The translations under genes and the position numbers were made by a program. The notes under the pieces are model-generated. The model was not told the DNA's origin and ran no database searches. It was given only the letters and a program-made list of their open reading frames with translations. Positions 54,039 to 62,962 of a DNA stretch of 64,000 bases are shown here, piece after piece. The DNA is taken from contig CAZNJB010000018.1 of assembly GCA_964573255.1 (NCBI GenBank), positions 6,675 through 70,674 of the forward strand, in the 5' to 3' direction. Position 1 is the first letter of the stretch, and each line of letters starts with the position of its first letter. This stretch comes from CAYNUJ01 sp964573255. GTDB taxonomy: Bacteria > Bacteroidota > Ignavibacteria > Ignavibacteriales > Melioribacteraceae.

Positions 54039-54692
54039 ATGAAAAATAAAAGATGTATTATTTTAGCTAACGGTGACGAGCCTAAAAAGAAACTTCTATT
54101 AAAATTAATGAAGCTCGGTTATTCAACTTTATTTTGTGCGGACGGCGGTGCAAATACTGCTTACAAATTAGGAGTTGTTCCTGATTATATTATAGGTGAT
54201 TTAGATTCCATCAAAAAAGAAGTTCTCGATAGTTTTAACAAAAAATCGAAGATAATACATCTTAAAAGACAAGATGATACTGACGTAGAAAAAGTATTGA
54301 AAACAGTTTTAAAATATAGATATAATGAAGTTGTATTATTGGGTGGTACCGGTGATAGATTTGATCACTCTTTGGCTAACATTGGAATTATGCTCAGGTA
54401 TTACGATAAAATAAAAATTCATTTAGTACATTTTGACACTATTGCCACTGTTATTAAGGGTAAATCAAAATTTGTTACCTCACCGGGGGAAACAATTTCT
54501 CTTTTTGCATTTGACGGTAAAACCAAAATACAATCAAAAGGACTAAAATATTCACTTGATAATATTGCTTTAAAATTCGGTGAAAGAGAGGGTTCAAGTA
54601 ACGAAGCAATCGGCAATAGTATTGAGTTGAATGTTAGGTATGGCAAAGTATTAATAATTAGAAATTTAGGCTCATTTTTAAAAGATGATTAG
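54039..54692 (+). CDS. thiN: Thiamine pyrophosphokinase
   Basis: 217 residues. Family signs: ADGGANTAYKLGVVPDYIIGDLDSI, then HLKRQDDTDVEKVLK, GGTGDRFDHSLANI, and the C-terminal beta domain ending with ELNVRYGKVLIIRN. It makes TPP from thiamine and ATP in the cytoplasm, allowing direct use of imported thiamine. Downstream of a TPP riboswitch operon and overlapping the SSS symporter by 8 nt. Confidence 0.94.
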   Translation: MKNKRCIILANGDEPKKKLLLKLMKLGYSTLFCADGGANTAYKLGVVPDYIIGDLDSIKKEVLDSFNKKSKIIHLKRQDDTDVEKVLKTVLKYRYNEVVLLGGTGDRFDHSLANIGIMLRYYDKIKIHLVHFDTIATVIKGKSKFVTSPGETISLFAFDGKTKIQSKGLKYSLDNIALKFGEREGSSNEAIGNSIELNVRYGKVLIIRNLGSFLKDD

Positions 54693-56079
54693 CTTTAGTT
54701 TTATAGATTTAGCAGTAATTGGATTATTTTTTTTATTGCTCTTCCTTTTCGGTTTCCTGCCGAAGAGTTCCAAAGATGAAAACACAGAAGAATTTTTACT
54801 TTCGGGTAGAAATCTCGGGCTGTTTCTCTTTGTGATGACTAATGTTGCTACTTGGTATGGTGGTATTTTAGGGGTAGGGGAGTTTACCTATCGCTATGGT
54901 TTATTAAGTTGGTTTACTCAGGGATTTCCATATTATATATTCGCACTTTTATTCGGATTGTTTTTTGCTTCGAAGGTTAGAGAATCTTCATTGTTTACAA
55001 TACCTGATAAATTGGAATCGGTTTACGGCAAAAATGTTGGTATTTTAAGTGCTTTGGTTGTATTTATACTCGTTTCACCGGCTCCCTATATTCTGATGCT
55101 TACACAATTGATAAAATTAATTTTTGGAACTTCAACTTTTATCTCGGCAATAATAGCTTTATTTATATCAGTAGTTTATCTCTTCAAAGGGGGATATAAA
55201 TCAGATGTTTATACCGATGCATTCCAATTTTTTGTGATGTTTATTGGTTTTATCATTTTAATATTTGTGTTGATATCAAATTATGGTTCTTATTCTTTTT
55301 TGGCGGAGAATCTACCGGAGCAGCATTTAAATATTACAGGCGGAGCATCACCTTTTTACATATTAGTCTGGTTTTTAATAGCGCTTTGGACTTTCACAGA
55401 TCCCGGATTTCATCAAAGAAGTTATGCCGCTAAAACTCCGTCAATAGCAAAAAAGGGGATTCTTATTTCAATTATATTCTGGTTTATTTTCGATTTTCTT
55501 ACTGCTTCCACCGGATTGTATTCAAAGGCAATTTTACCAAACTTGGAAAATCCTATTTTTGCATTTCCCTTATTGGCGGAAAAGGTTTTAGCTCCTGGGT
55601 TAAAGGGAGTCTTTTATGCTGCATTATTTGCAACCATTATCAGTACATTAAATAGTTATCTGTTTTTATCTGCAACAACATTCGGTCGGGATTTTATTTT
55701 TAAGTTAACCGGAGATAAGAATAAAATAAATTTTTATACAAGAACCGGGTTATTTGTTGCCTCTGTTTTGGGATTGATTTTAGCTTTATCGGTCGATTCA
55801 ATTATCGATCTTTGGTATTTGATAGGGAGTATTTGTATTCCTGGAATGATATTTTTGATTATTGGTGCTTATTATCAACAATTTAGAATTAGTAATACAC
55901 TTGCATTCATTGAATTATTACTAGGTGTTATCAGCAGTTTCCTGTGGTATTTAATTAGAAATAATCTTGCTGCTGAGAATCCATTGAATATAATTGAGCC
56001 GATGATAGTCGGTTTGTTTACTGTAGGAGTAATTCATTTAATTGGAATATTCCCAATTAGAAAAACATCCGCTAAGTAA
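54685..56079 (+). CDS. Sodium:solute symporter (SSS), candidate thiamine transporter
   Basis: 464 residues, about 12-13 membrane segments, SSS family: NTEEFLLSGRNLG, ATWYGGILGVGEFTYRYG, LFKGGYKSDVYTDAFQ, FTDPGFHQRSYAAKTP and FAALFATIISTLNSYLFL (Na+ site). It overlaps thiN by 8 nt; the TPP-riboswitch context suggests thiamine or pyrimidine-precursor import, comparable to ThiV, the SSS-type thiamine transporter predicted in other bacteria. Not proven. Confidence 0.85.
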   Translation: MISFSFIDLAVIGLFFLLLFLFGFLPKSSKDENTEEFLLSGRNLGLFLFVMTNVATWYGGILGVGEFTYRYGLLSWFTQGFPYYIFALLFGLFFASKVRESSLFTIPDKLESVYGKNVGILSALVVFILVSPAPYILMLTQLIKLIFGTSTFISAIIALFISVVYLFKGGYKSDVYTDAFQFFVMFIGFIILIFVLISNYGSYSFLAENLPEQHLNITGGASPFYILVWFLIALWTFTDPGFHQRSYAAKTPSIAKKGILISIIFWFIFDFLTASTGLYSKAILPNLENPIFAFPLLAEKVLAPGLKGVFYAALFATIISTLNSYLFLSATTFGRDFIFKLTGDKNKINFYTRTGLFVASVLGLILALSVDSIIDLWYLIGSICIPGMIFLIIGAYYQQFRISNTLAFIELLLGVISSFLWYLIRNNLAAENPLNIIEPMIVGLFTVGVIHLIGIFPIRKTSAK

Positions 56080-56100
56080 GATTCAATTAATTCCCAAAAT

Positions 56101-57528
56101 TTATAGATTAGTCAATATTCCTTGTTCCAACTGATAAGCTAAATTAAGTATATGGCTTTCGTTAAAATGATTTGCCATTAATTGGAATCCGATTGGCAAT
56201 CCATCAGAATTTTTTCCCATTGGAATATTCATTGCCGGAATGCCGGCAAGGTTTGTACTTGTAGTATAAATATCATTCAAGTACATCTGTAATGGATCGG
56301 ACATCATTTCCCCTAATTTAAAAGCCGCAGTTGGTGTTGTGGGAGCTAAAATTAAGTCCGCGTTTTTGAAAACATCCTTAAAATCGTTTTGCACTAATCT
56401 TCTAACACGTTGAGCTTTTCTGTAATACGCATCATAATAACCTGCAGAAAGGACATAAGTCCCGAGCATAATTCTTCTTTTAACTTCAGCACCAAATGCT
56501 TCTTCTCTCGAATTCACATACAGGTCATTTAATGTATTTGCATCAGCAGATCTGTAACCGAATCTCACACCGTCGTAACGTGCAAGATTAGAGGAAGCTT
56601 CGGCAGTAGTAAGAACATAATATGTAGCTATTGCATATTGAGTATGTTTCAATGAAACTTGGATAATATTATGTCCATTGCTTTTCAGCCAGTCGATAAT
56701 TTCATTTATTCTATCGGATATTTCTTTATCAAGCCCATCTGAAAAATATTCTACCGGAAGAGCTACTGTAAATTTTTTATCCTTTTGCAATTCAGAAGGG
56801 TAATCGGGAACTTCCACATCAGCAGAGGTAGAATCTTTTTCATCTCTACCTGCAATAGCTTTTAATATCAGAGCAGCATCGGTAACGTTTTTTGTAATTG
56901 GTCCTATACTGTCAAACGAAGAGGCAAATGCAGTTAAACCGAAACGGGATACTCTACCGTAGGTTGGTTTCAATCCATAAACACCGCAGAAAGCTGCCGG
57001 CTGCCGTATTGAGCCGCCGGTATCTGTTCCGATTGATGCATCACATAAATCGGTTGCAACTGCAGCAGCAGAACCGCCACTAGAGCCACCGGGAACTCTT
57101 GTTTTATCTACAGGATTTTTTACCGGACCAAAAGCAGAATTTTCGTTGGAAGAACCCATTGCGAATTCATCGCAGTTTGTTTTTCCGTTTATTATCGCTC
57201 CGCTGTCAATTAGCTTTTGAACAACTGTGGCAGTATAAATCGACTCATAGTTCTCCAATATTTTGGATGCACAGGTCAACCTTTCACCTTCTAACGCAAG
57301 TACATCTTTAATAGATATTATTAAACCTGCTAATGAGTCGTTTTCTCCTTCTATAATTTTTCTCTCAGTACTTTGTAAATCATCCAACTTAGGTTCGAAT
57401 ACTGAGAGATATGCATTCAAATCAGAATTTTCCTGAATCCTATTTTTATAGGATTGATAATTATCAATTAAAGATAGTTTACCCGTGCGGATTAAATTCT
57501 GCTTATCCTGAAGAGTAGAGTATTCCAT
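56101..57528 (-). CDS. gatA: Glutamyl-tRNA(Gln) amidotransferase subunit A
   Basis: About 475 residues. Amidase signature: ISIKDVLALEGERLTCAS with catalytic Lys, PGGSSGGSAAAVA and SIGTDTGGSIRQPAAFCG (Ser-cisSer-Lys triad), plus KPTYGRVSRFGLTAFASSFDSIGP and LPIGFQLM. It supplies ammonia from glutamine to GatB for transamidation of Glu-tRNA(Gln). The frame also opens from a TTG at 57537 directly after tatA; the ATG at 57528 is chosen, with low certainty as neither has a clear RBS. gatB and gatC are not here. Confidence 0.94.
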   Translation of the reverse strand: MEYSTLQDKQNLIRTGKLSLIDNYQSYKNRIQENSDLNAYLSVFEPKLDDLQSTERKIIEGENDSLAGLIISIKDVLALEGERLTCASKILENYESIYTATVVQKLIDSGAIINGKTNCDEFAMGSSNENSAFGPVKNPVDKTRVPGGSSGGSAAAVATDLCDASIGTDTGGSIRQPAAFCGVYGLKPTYGRVSRFGLTAFASSFDSIGPITKNVTDAALILKAIAGRDEKDSTSADVEVPDYPSELQKDKKFTVALPVEYFSDGLDKEISDRINEIIDWLKSNGHNIIQVSLKHTQYAIATYYVLTTAEASSNLARYDGVRFGYRSADANTLNDLYVNSREEAFGAEVKRRIMLGTYVLSAGYYDAYYRKAQRVRRLVQNDFKDVFKNADLILAPTTPTAAFKLGEMMSDPLQMYLNDIYTTSTNLAGIPAMNIPMGKNSDGLPIGFQLMANHFNESHILNLAYQLEQGILTNL

Positions 57529-57537
57529 TTGAACCAA

Positions 57538-57738
57538 TTATTTGTCTTCTGAATCTTTAGTTGAGTCAGACTTATCGTCTAATTTTATATCTTCTTCTAC
57601 TTCTCTAATGGCTTTCTTAAATTCTCTCATTCCCTTGCCAAGACCTTTAGCAAATTCAGGAATCTTTTTTGCTCCGAATAAAATTAAAATAGCCAAAACA
57701 ATAAGAAGTATTTCAGTTGCGCCTAAACTACCAAACAT
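57538..57738 (-). CDS. tatA: TatA/E twin-arginine translocation protein
   Basis: 66 residues. Short membrane helix (TEILLIVLAILILFG), hinge AKKIPEFAKGLGKGMREFKKAI, amphipathic helix and acidic tail: the TatA design. RBS GAGG upstream. Lies between purQ and gatA in one minus-strand operon; tatC not in the window. Confidence 0.93.
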   Translation of the reverse strand: MFGSLGATEILLIVLAILILFGAKKIPEFAKGLGKGMREFKKAIREVEEDIKLDDKSDSTKDSEDK

Positions 57739-57753
57739 AATAACCTCGATAAT

Positions 57754-58445
57754 TTATTTAATTAAATTATTAACTATTGACTTAAATATAAGGGCTCCAT
57801 CCGTCTTAGCCAAAATTGGATTACAAGCCCTTTCAGGGTGCGGCATCATGCCAAGAACATTTTTTCTCTTATTCATGATACCAGCAATATTTAATTTAGA
57901 TCCATTAGGATTGTATTTTTTTTCACCTCACCTGTATGGGATGAATATTTAAAAATAATCTGTGAATTTCGCTCTAATTCGCTTAAAGTTTCGTCATCAG
58001 CAAAATAATTACCTTCGCCGTGGGCTATAGGAATTTTAATTACATCTTGCTCAATTTGATTAGTAAAAATATTGTCACGGTCTTCTATTTTCAAATAAAC
58101 ATCTTCGCAAATAAACTGGAGTGATTCATTTTTTAGCATTACTCCAGGTAACAAACCGGTTTCAAGAAGTATTTGAAAACCGTTACAAATCCCGATAACA
58201 ATCCCGCCTTTTTCAGCGAACTCAATAACAGATTCAATAATAGGGGAAAAGCGGGCAATAGCTCCGGTTCTTAAATAATCTCCGTAAGAAAACCCTCCGG
58301 GTAAAATTATAACGTCACTGTTTTTTAAATCACTATCCTTATGCCAAAGGAATTCCGCATCGTAACCTAAAATCTTTTTTGTGCTGTAATATGCGTCATG
58401 GTCGCAATTCGACCCGGGAAAAACAACAACTCCAAATTTAATCAT
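57754..58445 (-). pseudogene. purQ: purQ, FGAM synthase glutaminase subunit, frameshifted in an A8 tract
   Basis: The open frame gives 184 residues (57891-58445), with GVVVFPGSNCDHDA, LPGGFSYGDYLRTGAIARFSP, GICNGFQILLE (catalytic Cys) and PIAHGEGNY. After HTGEVKK it goes out of frame and stops. In the -1 frame the usual end follows: KYNPNGSKLNIAGIMNKRKN, then VLGMMPHPERACNP to the TAA at 57754, with His and Glu of the triad. The shift point is eight A on the coding strand (plus 57916-57923). Nine A, or a -1 slip on A AAA AAA, restores a full 230-residue PurQ. It may be a mutation, an assembly error, or real slippage. Overlaps purS by 8 nt. Confidence 0.85.
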
Positions 58446-58695
58446 TCTCGATTTCTTCCAATTTAAATTCGTAATCTTCCATTATAGGATTAGCCAAAAG
58501 TTTATCACAATATTCAATCACTTCCTTCTCTGCAAGGTTTTTATCATCAACGTTAACAAAGAATTCGATGTATTTACCAATTCTGGTTTTTGAAACATTA
58601 TTAAACCCCAATAATTTAGCTCCTTGTTCAGCTGCCTTACCTTGTGGATCTAATATTTTGGGCCTTCTTTTTACAATTACAGTTGCTTTAAACAT
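58438..58695 (-). CDS. purS: PurS, FGAM synthase subunit
   Basis: 85 residues: FKATVIVKRRPKILDPQGKAAEQGAKLLGF and RIGKYIEFFVNVDD are PurS signatures. It joins PurQ and PurL (small type) in FGAM synthase of purine synthesis. AAGGAG RBS. Between pssA (9 nt) and purQ (8-nt overlap); purL not in the window. Confidence 0.94.
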   Translation of the reverse strand: MFKATVIVKRRPKILDPQGKAAEQGAKLLGFNNVSKTRIGKYIEFFVNVDDKNLAEKEVIEYCDKLLANPIMEDYEFKLEEIEND

Positions 58696-58704
58696 TGTTC
58701 TCCT

Positions 58705-59433
58705 TTAATTCTGTAACTTCGATGGAAAAATAAAATAATAAATTTGTCTTGCTATACCGTACAGCACAAAAGCCGAGAAAAAGAAAAATAGAATTTCATT
58801 AATAGTAAAAGAACCTAATAAGACCAATGCGATAAAAATGACAAAATAAAATACATTAACTTTTTTCGGCTTCTTTCTTAAATCTGGAAGTGCATCGTAT
58901 CTAACGTCACTTATCATCAATAGCGATAGTATAAAAATTGCCGGAATGATGATTAATGTAAATCCATCCTGAAAACTTGATTCATTAAAATATGCAAGCA
59001 CCATTGATGAAATTATGATTGCCGGGGTAGGTATCGGCAAACCTCGGAAATCGATTTTTGTATTTAAATCTTCAACTTGAATATTAAAACGGGCAAGTCG
59101 GAAAGCGCCAAAAATAGGTATCATAGCGGCAATAAGTATTCCCCAAGTTTGATATTGAGCAAGATAGGTATGATAAATAAGAATACCGGGCGCAACTCCG
59201 AATGTAACGATATCGGCTAATGAATCTAGCTCTACGCCAAATTCGCTACTGCTGCCAACTAGCCGGGCAATCAGGCCGTCAAGTGCGTCGAAAACCGCAC
59301 CGAGTAATATTGCAATAGCTGCTGTTCGATATAAATTATCGGAAGCTAAGATTATTGCAACAAACCCACATAATAAATTTGCTGCGGTAAATGAGTTTGG
59401 GATAATTGCTTTTGATAGTTTGAACTTTTTCAT
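58705..59433 (-). CDS. pssA: CDP-diacylglycerol-serine O-phosphatidyltransferase
   Basis: 242 residues, about seven membrane segments. The CDP-alcohol phosphotransferase motif D-G-x2-A-R-x8-G-x3-D-x3-D is complete in DALDGLIARLVGSSSEFGVELDSLAD. N-terminus AIIPNSFTAANLLCGF is typical of PssA. Makes phosphatidylserine in the inner membrane, the substrate for the Psd encoded just upstream (4-nt overlap). Confidence 0.95.
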   Translation of the reverse strand: MKKFKLSKAIIPNSFTAANLLCGFVAIILASDNLYRTAAIAILLGAVFDALDGLIARLVGSSSEFGVELDSLADIVTFGVAPGILIYHTYLAQYQTWGILIAAMIPIFGAFRLARFNIQVEDLNTKIDFRGLPIPTPAIIISSMVLAYFNESSFQDGFTLIIIPAIFILSLLMISDVRYDALPDLRKKPKKVNVFYFVIFIALVLLGSFTINEILFFFFSAFVLYGIARQIYYFIFPSKLQN

Positions 59434-60080
59434 TTATTAAACTCGAATAATATTGTTTCACCGGCTGTTACACTTTGGCCTTTTCCGACCAATACTTTTG
59501 TTCCTTTGGGAACAATTACATCAACTCTGCTTCCAAATTTAATCATTCCAAATCTTTTCCCAATTTCCACTTCGTCATTTAATTTTAATTCATATACAAT
59601 TCTGCGAGCTACAAAACCAGCCACTTGTGTAAAGAATACTTTACCATATTTAGATTCAATCCCAATTTCCGATCTTTCGTTTTCAGAATCAGCTTTATCG
59701 TTGAAGGCAGTGAGAAATTTTCCTTTAACATAATTCAGATATTTAATTTTTCCGGAGATTGGAATTCGATTAACGTGCACATTCAAGGGAGACATAAAAA
59801 TTGATACTTGAATTCCTTCTCCGCCGATAAAATTATTTTCCTCTACATTTTTAACTATAAGAACCTTTCCGTCCGCAGGGGAAACCACTATTCCTTCCTT
59901 CTGGGGAGTAGTTCTATCAGGATCCCTGAAAAAATTCAATGAAAAAATTAGCATCAAAAATGATGCAATTAAAATAATATACTTTGTAGTCGTATTATTT
60001 ATGAAAAAAGATAATACAACTATAATAAAAATTATCACAATAATTGTTGACAGAGTTCCGTAGCCGTATTTCGTAAACAT
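59430..60080 (-). CDS. psd: Phosphatidylserine decarboxylase (short type)
   Basis: 216 residues, the short bacterial/archaeal-like Psd. N-terminal pair of membrane segments (about 9-50), then RDPDRTTPQKEGIVVSPADGKVL, VSIFMSPLNVHVNRIPISGKI, and the self-cleavage site region MIKFGSRVDVIVP, where the Gly-Ser bond gives the pyruvoyl group. Makes phosphatidylethanolamine. First gene of the psd-pssA-purS-purQ-tatA-gatA operon. Confidence 0.93.
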   Translation of the reverse strand: MFTKYGYGTLSTIIVIIFIIVVLSFFINNTTTKYIILIASFLMLIFSLNFFRDPDRTTPQKEGIVVSPADGKVLIVKNVEENNFIGGEGIQVSIFMSPLNVHVNRIPISGKIKYLNYVKGKFLTAFNDKADSENERSEIGIESKYGKVFFTQVAGFVARRIVYELKLNDEVEIGKRFGMIKFGSRVDVIVPKGTKVLVGKGQSVTAGETILFEFNK

Positions 60081-60212
60081 AAATTCCCAAAATTATGACC
60101 AACAAATCTAATACTTTATTTAATTTTTTTCTTGAAAATAGTTTTTTATGGAATTGGAAAATGAAGATTTCGTATATTATTTAACTGGAAATTTTAAATA
60201 TTGGGAGGAATT

Positions 60213-60536
60213 ATGAAAGGAATGCAAGGAATGTTGAAACAAATTCAGAAAATGCAGGCTGAGATGGAAAAAACCCAAGCTGAATTAGCCAATAAAACCG
60301 TTACGGAAGAAAGTGGTGGCGGTATGGTTAAAGCAACGGTTAATGGTAAAAAAGAATTGATATCTATTGAAATTGATGAAGAAATTGCGAATTCCGGTGA
60401 TAAAGAGATGTTAGAAGATTTAGTAGTTGCAGCTGTGAATAAAGCTTTGGAATCTGCCGGAAAATTGGCGGAAGAGGAATTAGGGAAAGTTACTCGTGGA
60501 ATGATTCCTCCGGGAATGAATATCCCAGGATTCTAA
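60213..60536 (+). CDS. ybaB: YbaB/EbfC nucleoid-associated protein
   Basis: 107 residues: KGMQGMLKQIQKMQAEMEKTQAELANKTVTEESGGGMVKATVNGKKELISIEIDEEI and the C-terminal VAAVNKALESA are YbaB/EbfC. DNA-binding dimer. The frame opens at TTG 60201, but GGGAGGA (60203-60209) is the RBS for the ATG at 60213. Directly upstream of recR as in many bacteria, though without dnaX. Confidence 0.94.
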   Translation: MKGMQGMLKQIQKMQAEMEKTQAELANKTVTEESGGGMVKATVNGKKELISIEIDEEIANSGDKEMLEDLVVAAVNKALESAGKLAEEELGKVTRGMIPPGMNIPGF

Positions 60537-60537
60537 T

Positions 60538-61134
60538 ATGTTAATTGCAGAACCACTACAAACGGCAATAGATGAACTGAGTAAATTACCAAGCATTGGA
60601 AAAAAATCTGCTTTCCGACTCGCATTGCATTTGTTAAAGGCTGATAGAGAGCAAGTAGATGCTCTTTTGAAATCTATTTATGAATTGAAAGAGAAAATAA
60701 GATTTTGTGAGAAATGCTTCAATATTTCCGTTGAACCCATTTGTGATGTCTGCAATAATCCTAAAAGAAATCAAACCATAATTTGTGTTGTAGAAGAAGC
60801 CAGTGATGTGATTGCCATCGAAAAAACAAATGAATACAACGGTTTATATCATGTACTTGGTGGAGTATTAAATCCCCTCGGCGGAGTGACAAAAGAATCT
60901 TTAAAAATAAAAGAATTACTTGAACGATTAGAAGATAAGAACATAAAGGAAGTTCTTCTGGCTCTTAATCCCGATACCGAGGGGGAAACTACATCCCTTT
61001 ATTTGGCTAAAGTAATTAAGCCGCTTGGAGTGAAGGTTTCTCGTATTGCCAGGGGATTGCCAATTGGTGGTGATTTAGAGTTTGCTGACGAAGCTACAAT
61101 AGGCAGAGCATTAATAGGAAGAATTGAATTATAA
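60538..61134 (+). CDS. recR: Recombination protein RecR
   Basis: 198 residues. HhH (LSKLPSIGKKSAFRLALHLL), C4 zinc finger (FCEKCFNISVEPICDVC), Toprim domain (ICVVEEASDVIAIEKT, ALNPDTEGETTSLYLAKVI) and SRIARGLPIGGDLEFADEATIGRAL at the end. Forms RecFOR with RecO. Starts 1 nt after the ybaB stop. Confidence 0.97.
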   Translation: MLIAEPLQTAIDELSKLPSIGKKSAFRLALHLLKADREQVDALLKSIYELKEKIRFCEKCFNISVEPICDVCNNPKRNQTIICVVEEASDVIAIEKTNEYNGLYHVLGGVLNPLGGVTKESLKIKELLERLEDKNIKEVLLALNPDTEGETTSLYLAKVIKPLGVKVSRIARGLPIGGDLEFADEATIGRALIGRIEL

Positions 61135-61866
61135 ATGTCTGATTGGTTTAAAGATTGGTTCGCTTCCGAAGAATATTTGAATGTTTACCGTCATAGAGAC
61201 ACATCCGAAGCGGAAAAATTTATTGACTTAATTCTTTCAAATATAAATATTACCGAGGATAGCTATATTCTTGACGCAGCTTGCGGAGCCGGACGACATG
61301 TTAATGTATTAGCTGTAAAAGGTTATAAGGTAATTGGGTTTGATTTAAGCTTAACTTTATTAAAAATAGCGCAGAGAAATACGAATCCTGAACATAGAAC
61401 TCTATTTTTTCAATCCGATATTCGTAATATATGCTTAAAGCAAAAATTCGACTTAATTTTAAATTTATTTACAAGCTTCGGATATTTTGAAAGTGATGAG
61501 GAAAATTTTAGTTTTCCAATGAATGCATATCAATTTCTTTTGCAGGATGGGTACTACATTTTTGACTATTTTAATTCTAAATTTGTTGCTGAAAATTTAG
61601 TATCTTATTCGGAAAAAGAAATTGACGGAAAAATCATTAAAGAAAGCCGGAAAATTGAGAATAGTCGAGTTATTAAAGAAATTTCTGTTATTTCCGACAA
61701 TAGTGAGCAGAAATATTTTGAATCGGTGAAGATGTATTCCTACAAAGATTTGTTAGAAAGATTTAATAAAATTGGTTTTAGTGAACAGAAAATATTTGGG
61801 AATTACGATGGTTCTGAATTTGATCCTTTTACTTCACCCAGATTCATTGTTATATTCAAGAAATGA
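61135..61866 (+). CDS. Class I SAM-dependent methyltransferase
   Basis: 243 residues. SAM-binding YILDAACGAGRHVNVLAVKGYKVIGFDLS (about 40-70), FFQSDIRNI, and the LILNLFTSFGYFES post-motif. Resembles the small-molecule/unknown-substrate SAM methyltransferases with an extra beta domain at 160-210. Immediately after recR (no gap) and overlapping the lipoprotein gene by 4 nt. Confidence 0.85.
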   Translation: MSDWFKDWFASEEYLNVYRHRDTSEAEKFIDLILSNINITEDSYILDAACGAGRHVNVLAVKGYKVIGFDLSLTLLKIAQRNTNPEHRTLFFQSDIRNICLKQKFDLILNLFTSFGYFESDEENFSFPMNAYQFLLQDGYYIFDYFNSKFVAENLVSYSEKEIDGKIIKESRKIENSRVIKEISVISDNSEQKYFESVKMYSYKDLLERFNKIGFSEQKIFGNYDGSEFDPFTSPRFIVIFKK

Positions 61867-62441
61867 ATAGAATCATAATAATATTGGTTGGAATTTTTAT
61901 TTTTACTTCTTGTGAAATTTTATCTACACGAGAACCGGAACAGCCTGTAACTCGACGAACGCAAAGATTACTAGCAACCACCCCTGAAACACTTTTTCAA
62001 AATTTGATAAATTCCTTTAAAGAAAAATTTGTCGACGATTATATGAGTTGTTTTGTAGATACCGTTTTACTAAACAGACAATTCAAATTTATTCCGGCGG
62101 GTGAGGATGTAAGTCAATTCCCCATATTATCGGAATGGAATTTAAAAAACGAAAGAGATTATTTTATTAATATAGCTTCTCAAACGGTGGATAAATCTCC
62201 TATTACACTGCAATTAATTCAAACAGGAGTAAATAATTTTGGAGATAGTGCATACTATCAATTCGATTATAGTATTGTGATTGTTTCCACTAATGAGAGT
62301 ATTCAAAGTAACTACAGGGGTAATTTAAAGTTTAAAATCAATTTGGATAAGAGTAATCAATGGGTTATTACTGAGTGGGAGGATATTAGAGAAAAAGATT
62401 ATCCCAGTTGGAGTGAGTTAAAAGGTAGATTTGCTAATTGA
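61863..62441 (+). CDS. Putative lipoprotein, first of a tandem pair
   Basis: 192 residues. Lipobox FTSC (Cys18). A cystatin/NTF2-like pattern: TPETLFQNLINSFKEKFVDDYMSCFVD near the start, strands with YYQFDYSIVIVST and the end LKFKINLDKSNQWVITEWED. The following gene has the same plan. No family name can be given. Outer-membrane or periplasmic anchoring by lipid expected. Confidence 0.72.
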   Translation: MNRIIIILVGIFIFTSCEILSTREPEQPVTRRTQRLLATTPETLFQNLINSFKEKFVDDYMSCFVDTVLLNRQFKFIPAGEDVSQFPILSEWNLKNERDYFINIASQTVDKSPITLQLIQTGVNNFGDSAYYQFDYSIVIVSTNESIQSNYRGNLKFKINLDKSNQWVITEWEDIREKDYPSWSELKGRFAN

Positions 62442-62444
62442 GAA

Positions 62445-62954
62445 ATGAAAATAATAAAAATTAGAAATATCATTTTTTTAGTATTAACTTTTACAGTTAT
62501 AAGCTGCAATAATCCTTTTGCTCCTTCAATTGATGACAGTCCAAATTCATCAGGAGCATTAATTTCCGACCAGAAGACTGTAGATGGTGTTTTCCAGAAT
62601 TTTCTATATGCTTATACTTTTAAAGATACTACAATTTATGGCGAACTAATTGATCCGGAGTTTATTTTCAGTTTTCGAGATTATGATGTTGGTGTAGATA
62701 TTTCTTGGGGAAGGGATGATGAAATGCGGGTGACTCAAGGTTTATTCAAGAATTCACAGGATTTAGATTTAAGATGGAACAATATAGTCTCTATTACTGA
62801 AGATTCAACAAATATTGTTAGAAGTTTTGATTTAACTATAACTTTTAATCCAACAGATATAATATTAGTCGATGGTAGAGTTAATTTAACATTGGTTAAA
62901 GGCGCTGATAAAAAGTGGCGTATAAAAACTTGGATAGATGAGAGTAATTTTTAG
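62445..62954 (+). CDS. Putative lipoprotein, second of a tandem pair
   Basis: 169 residues. Lipobox VISC (Cys21). Shares with the preceding gene a helix near the start (VDGVFQNFLYAYTFKDTTIYGELIDPEF) and the terminal RVNLTLVKGADKKWRIKTWIDE, so both probably share an NTF2-like fold. Three nt after the first lipoprotein gene and 8 nt before ftsX. Function unknown. Confidence 0.72.
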   Translation: MKIIKIRNIIFLVLTFTVISCNNPFAPSIDDSPNSSGALISDQKTVDGVFQNFLYAYTFKDTTIYGELIDPEFIFSFRDYDVGVDISWGRDDEMRVTQGLFKNSQDLDLRWNNIVSITEDSTNIVRSFDLTITFNPTDIILVDGRVNLTLVKGADKKWRIKTWIDESNF

Positions 62955-62962
62955 GGAAATTT

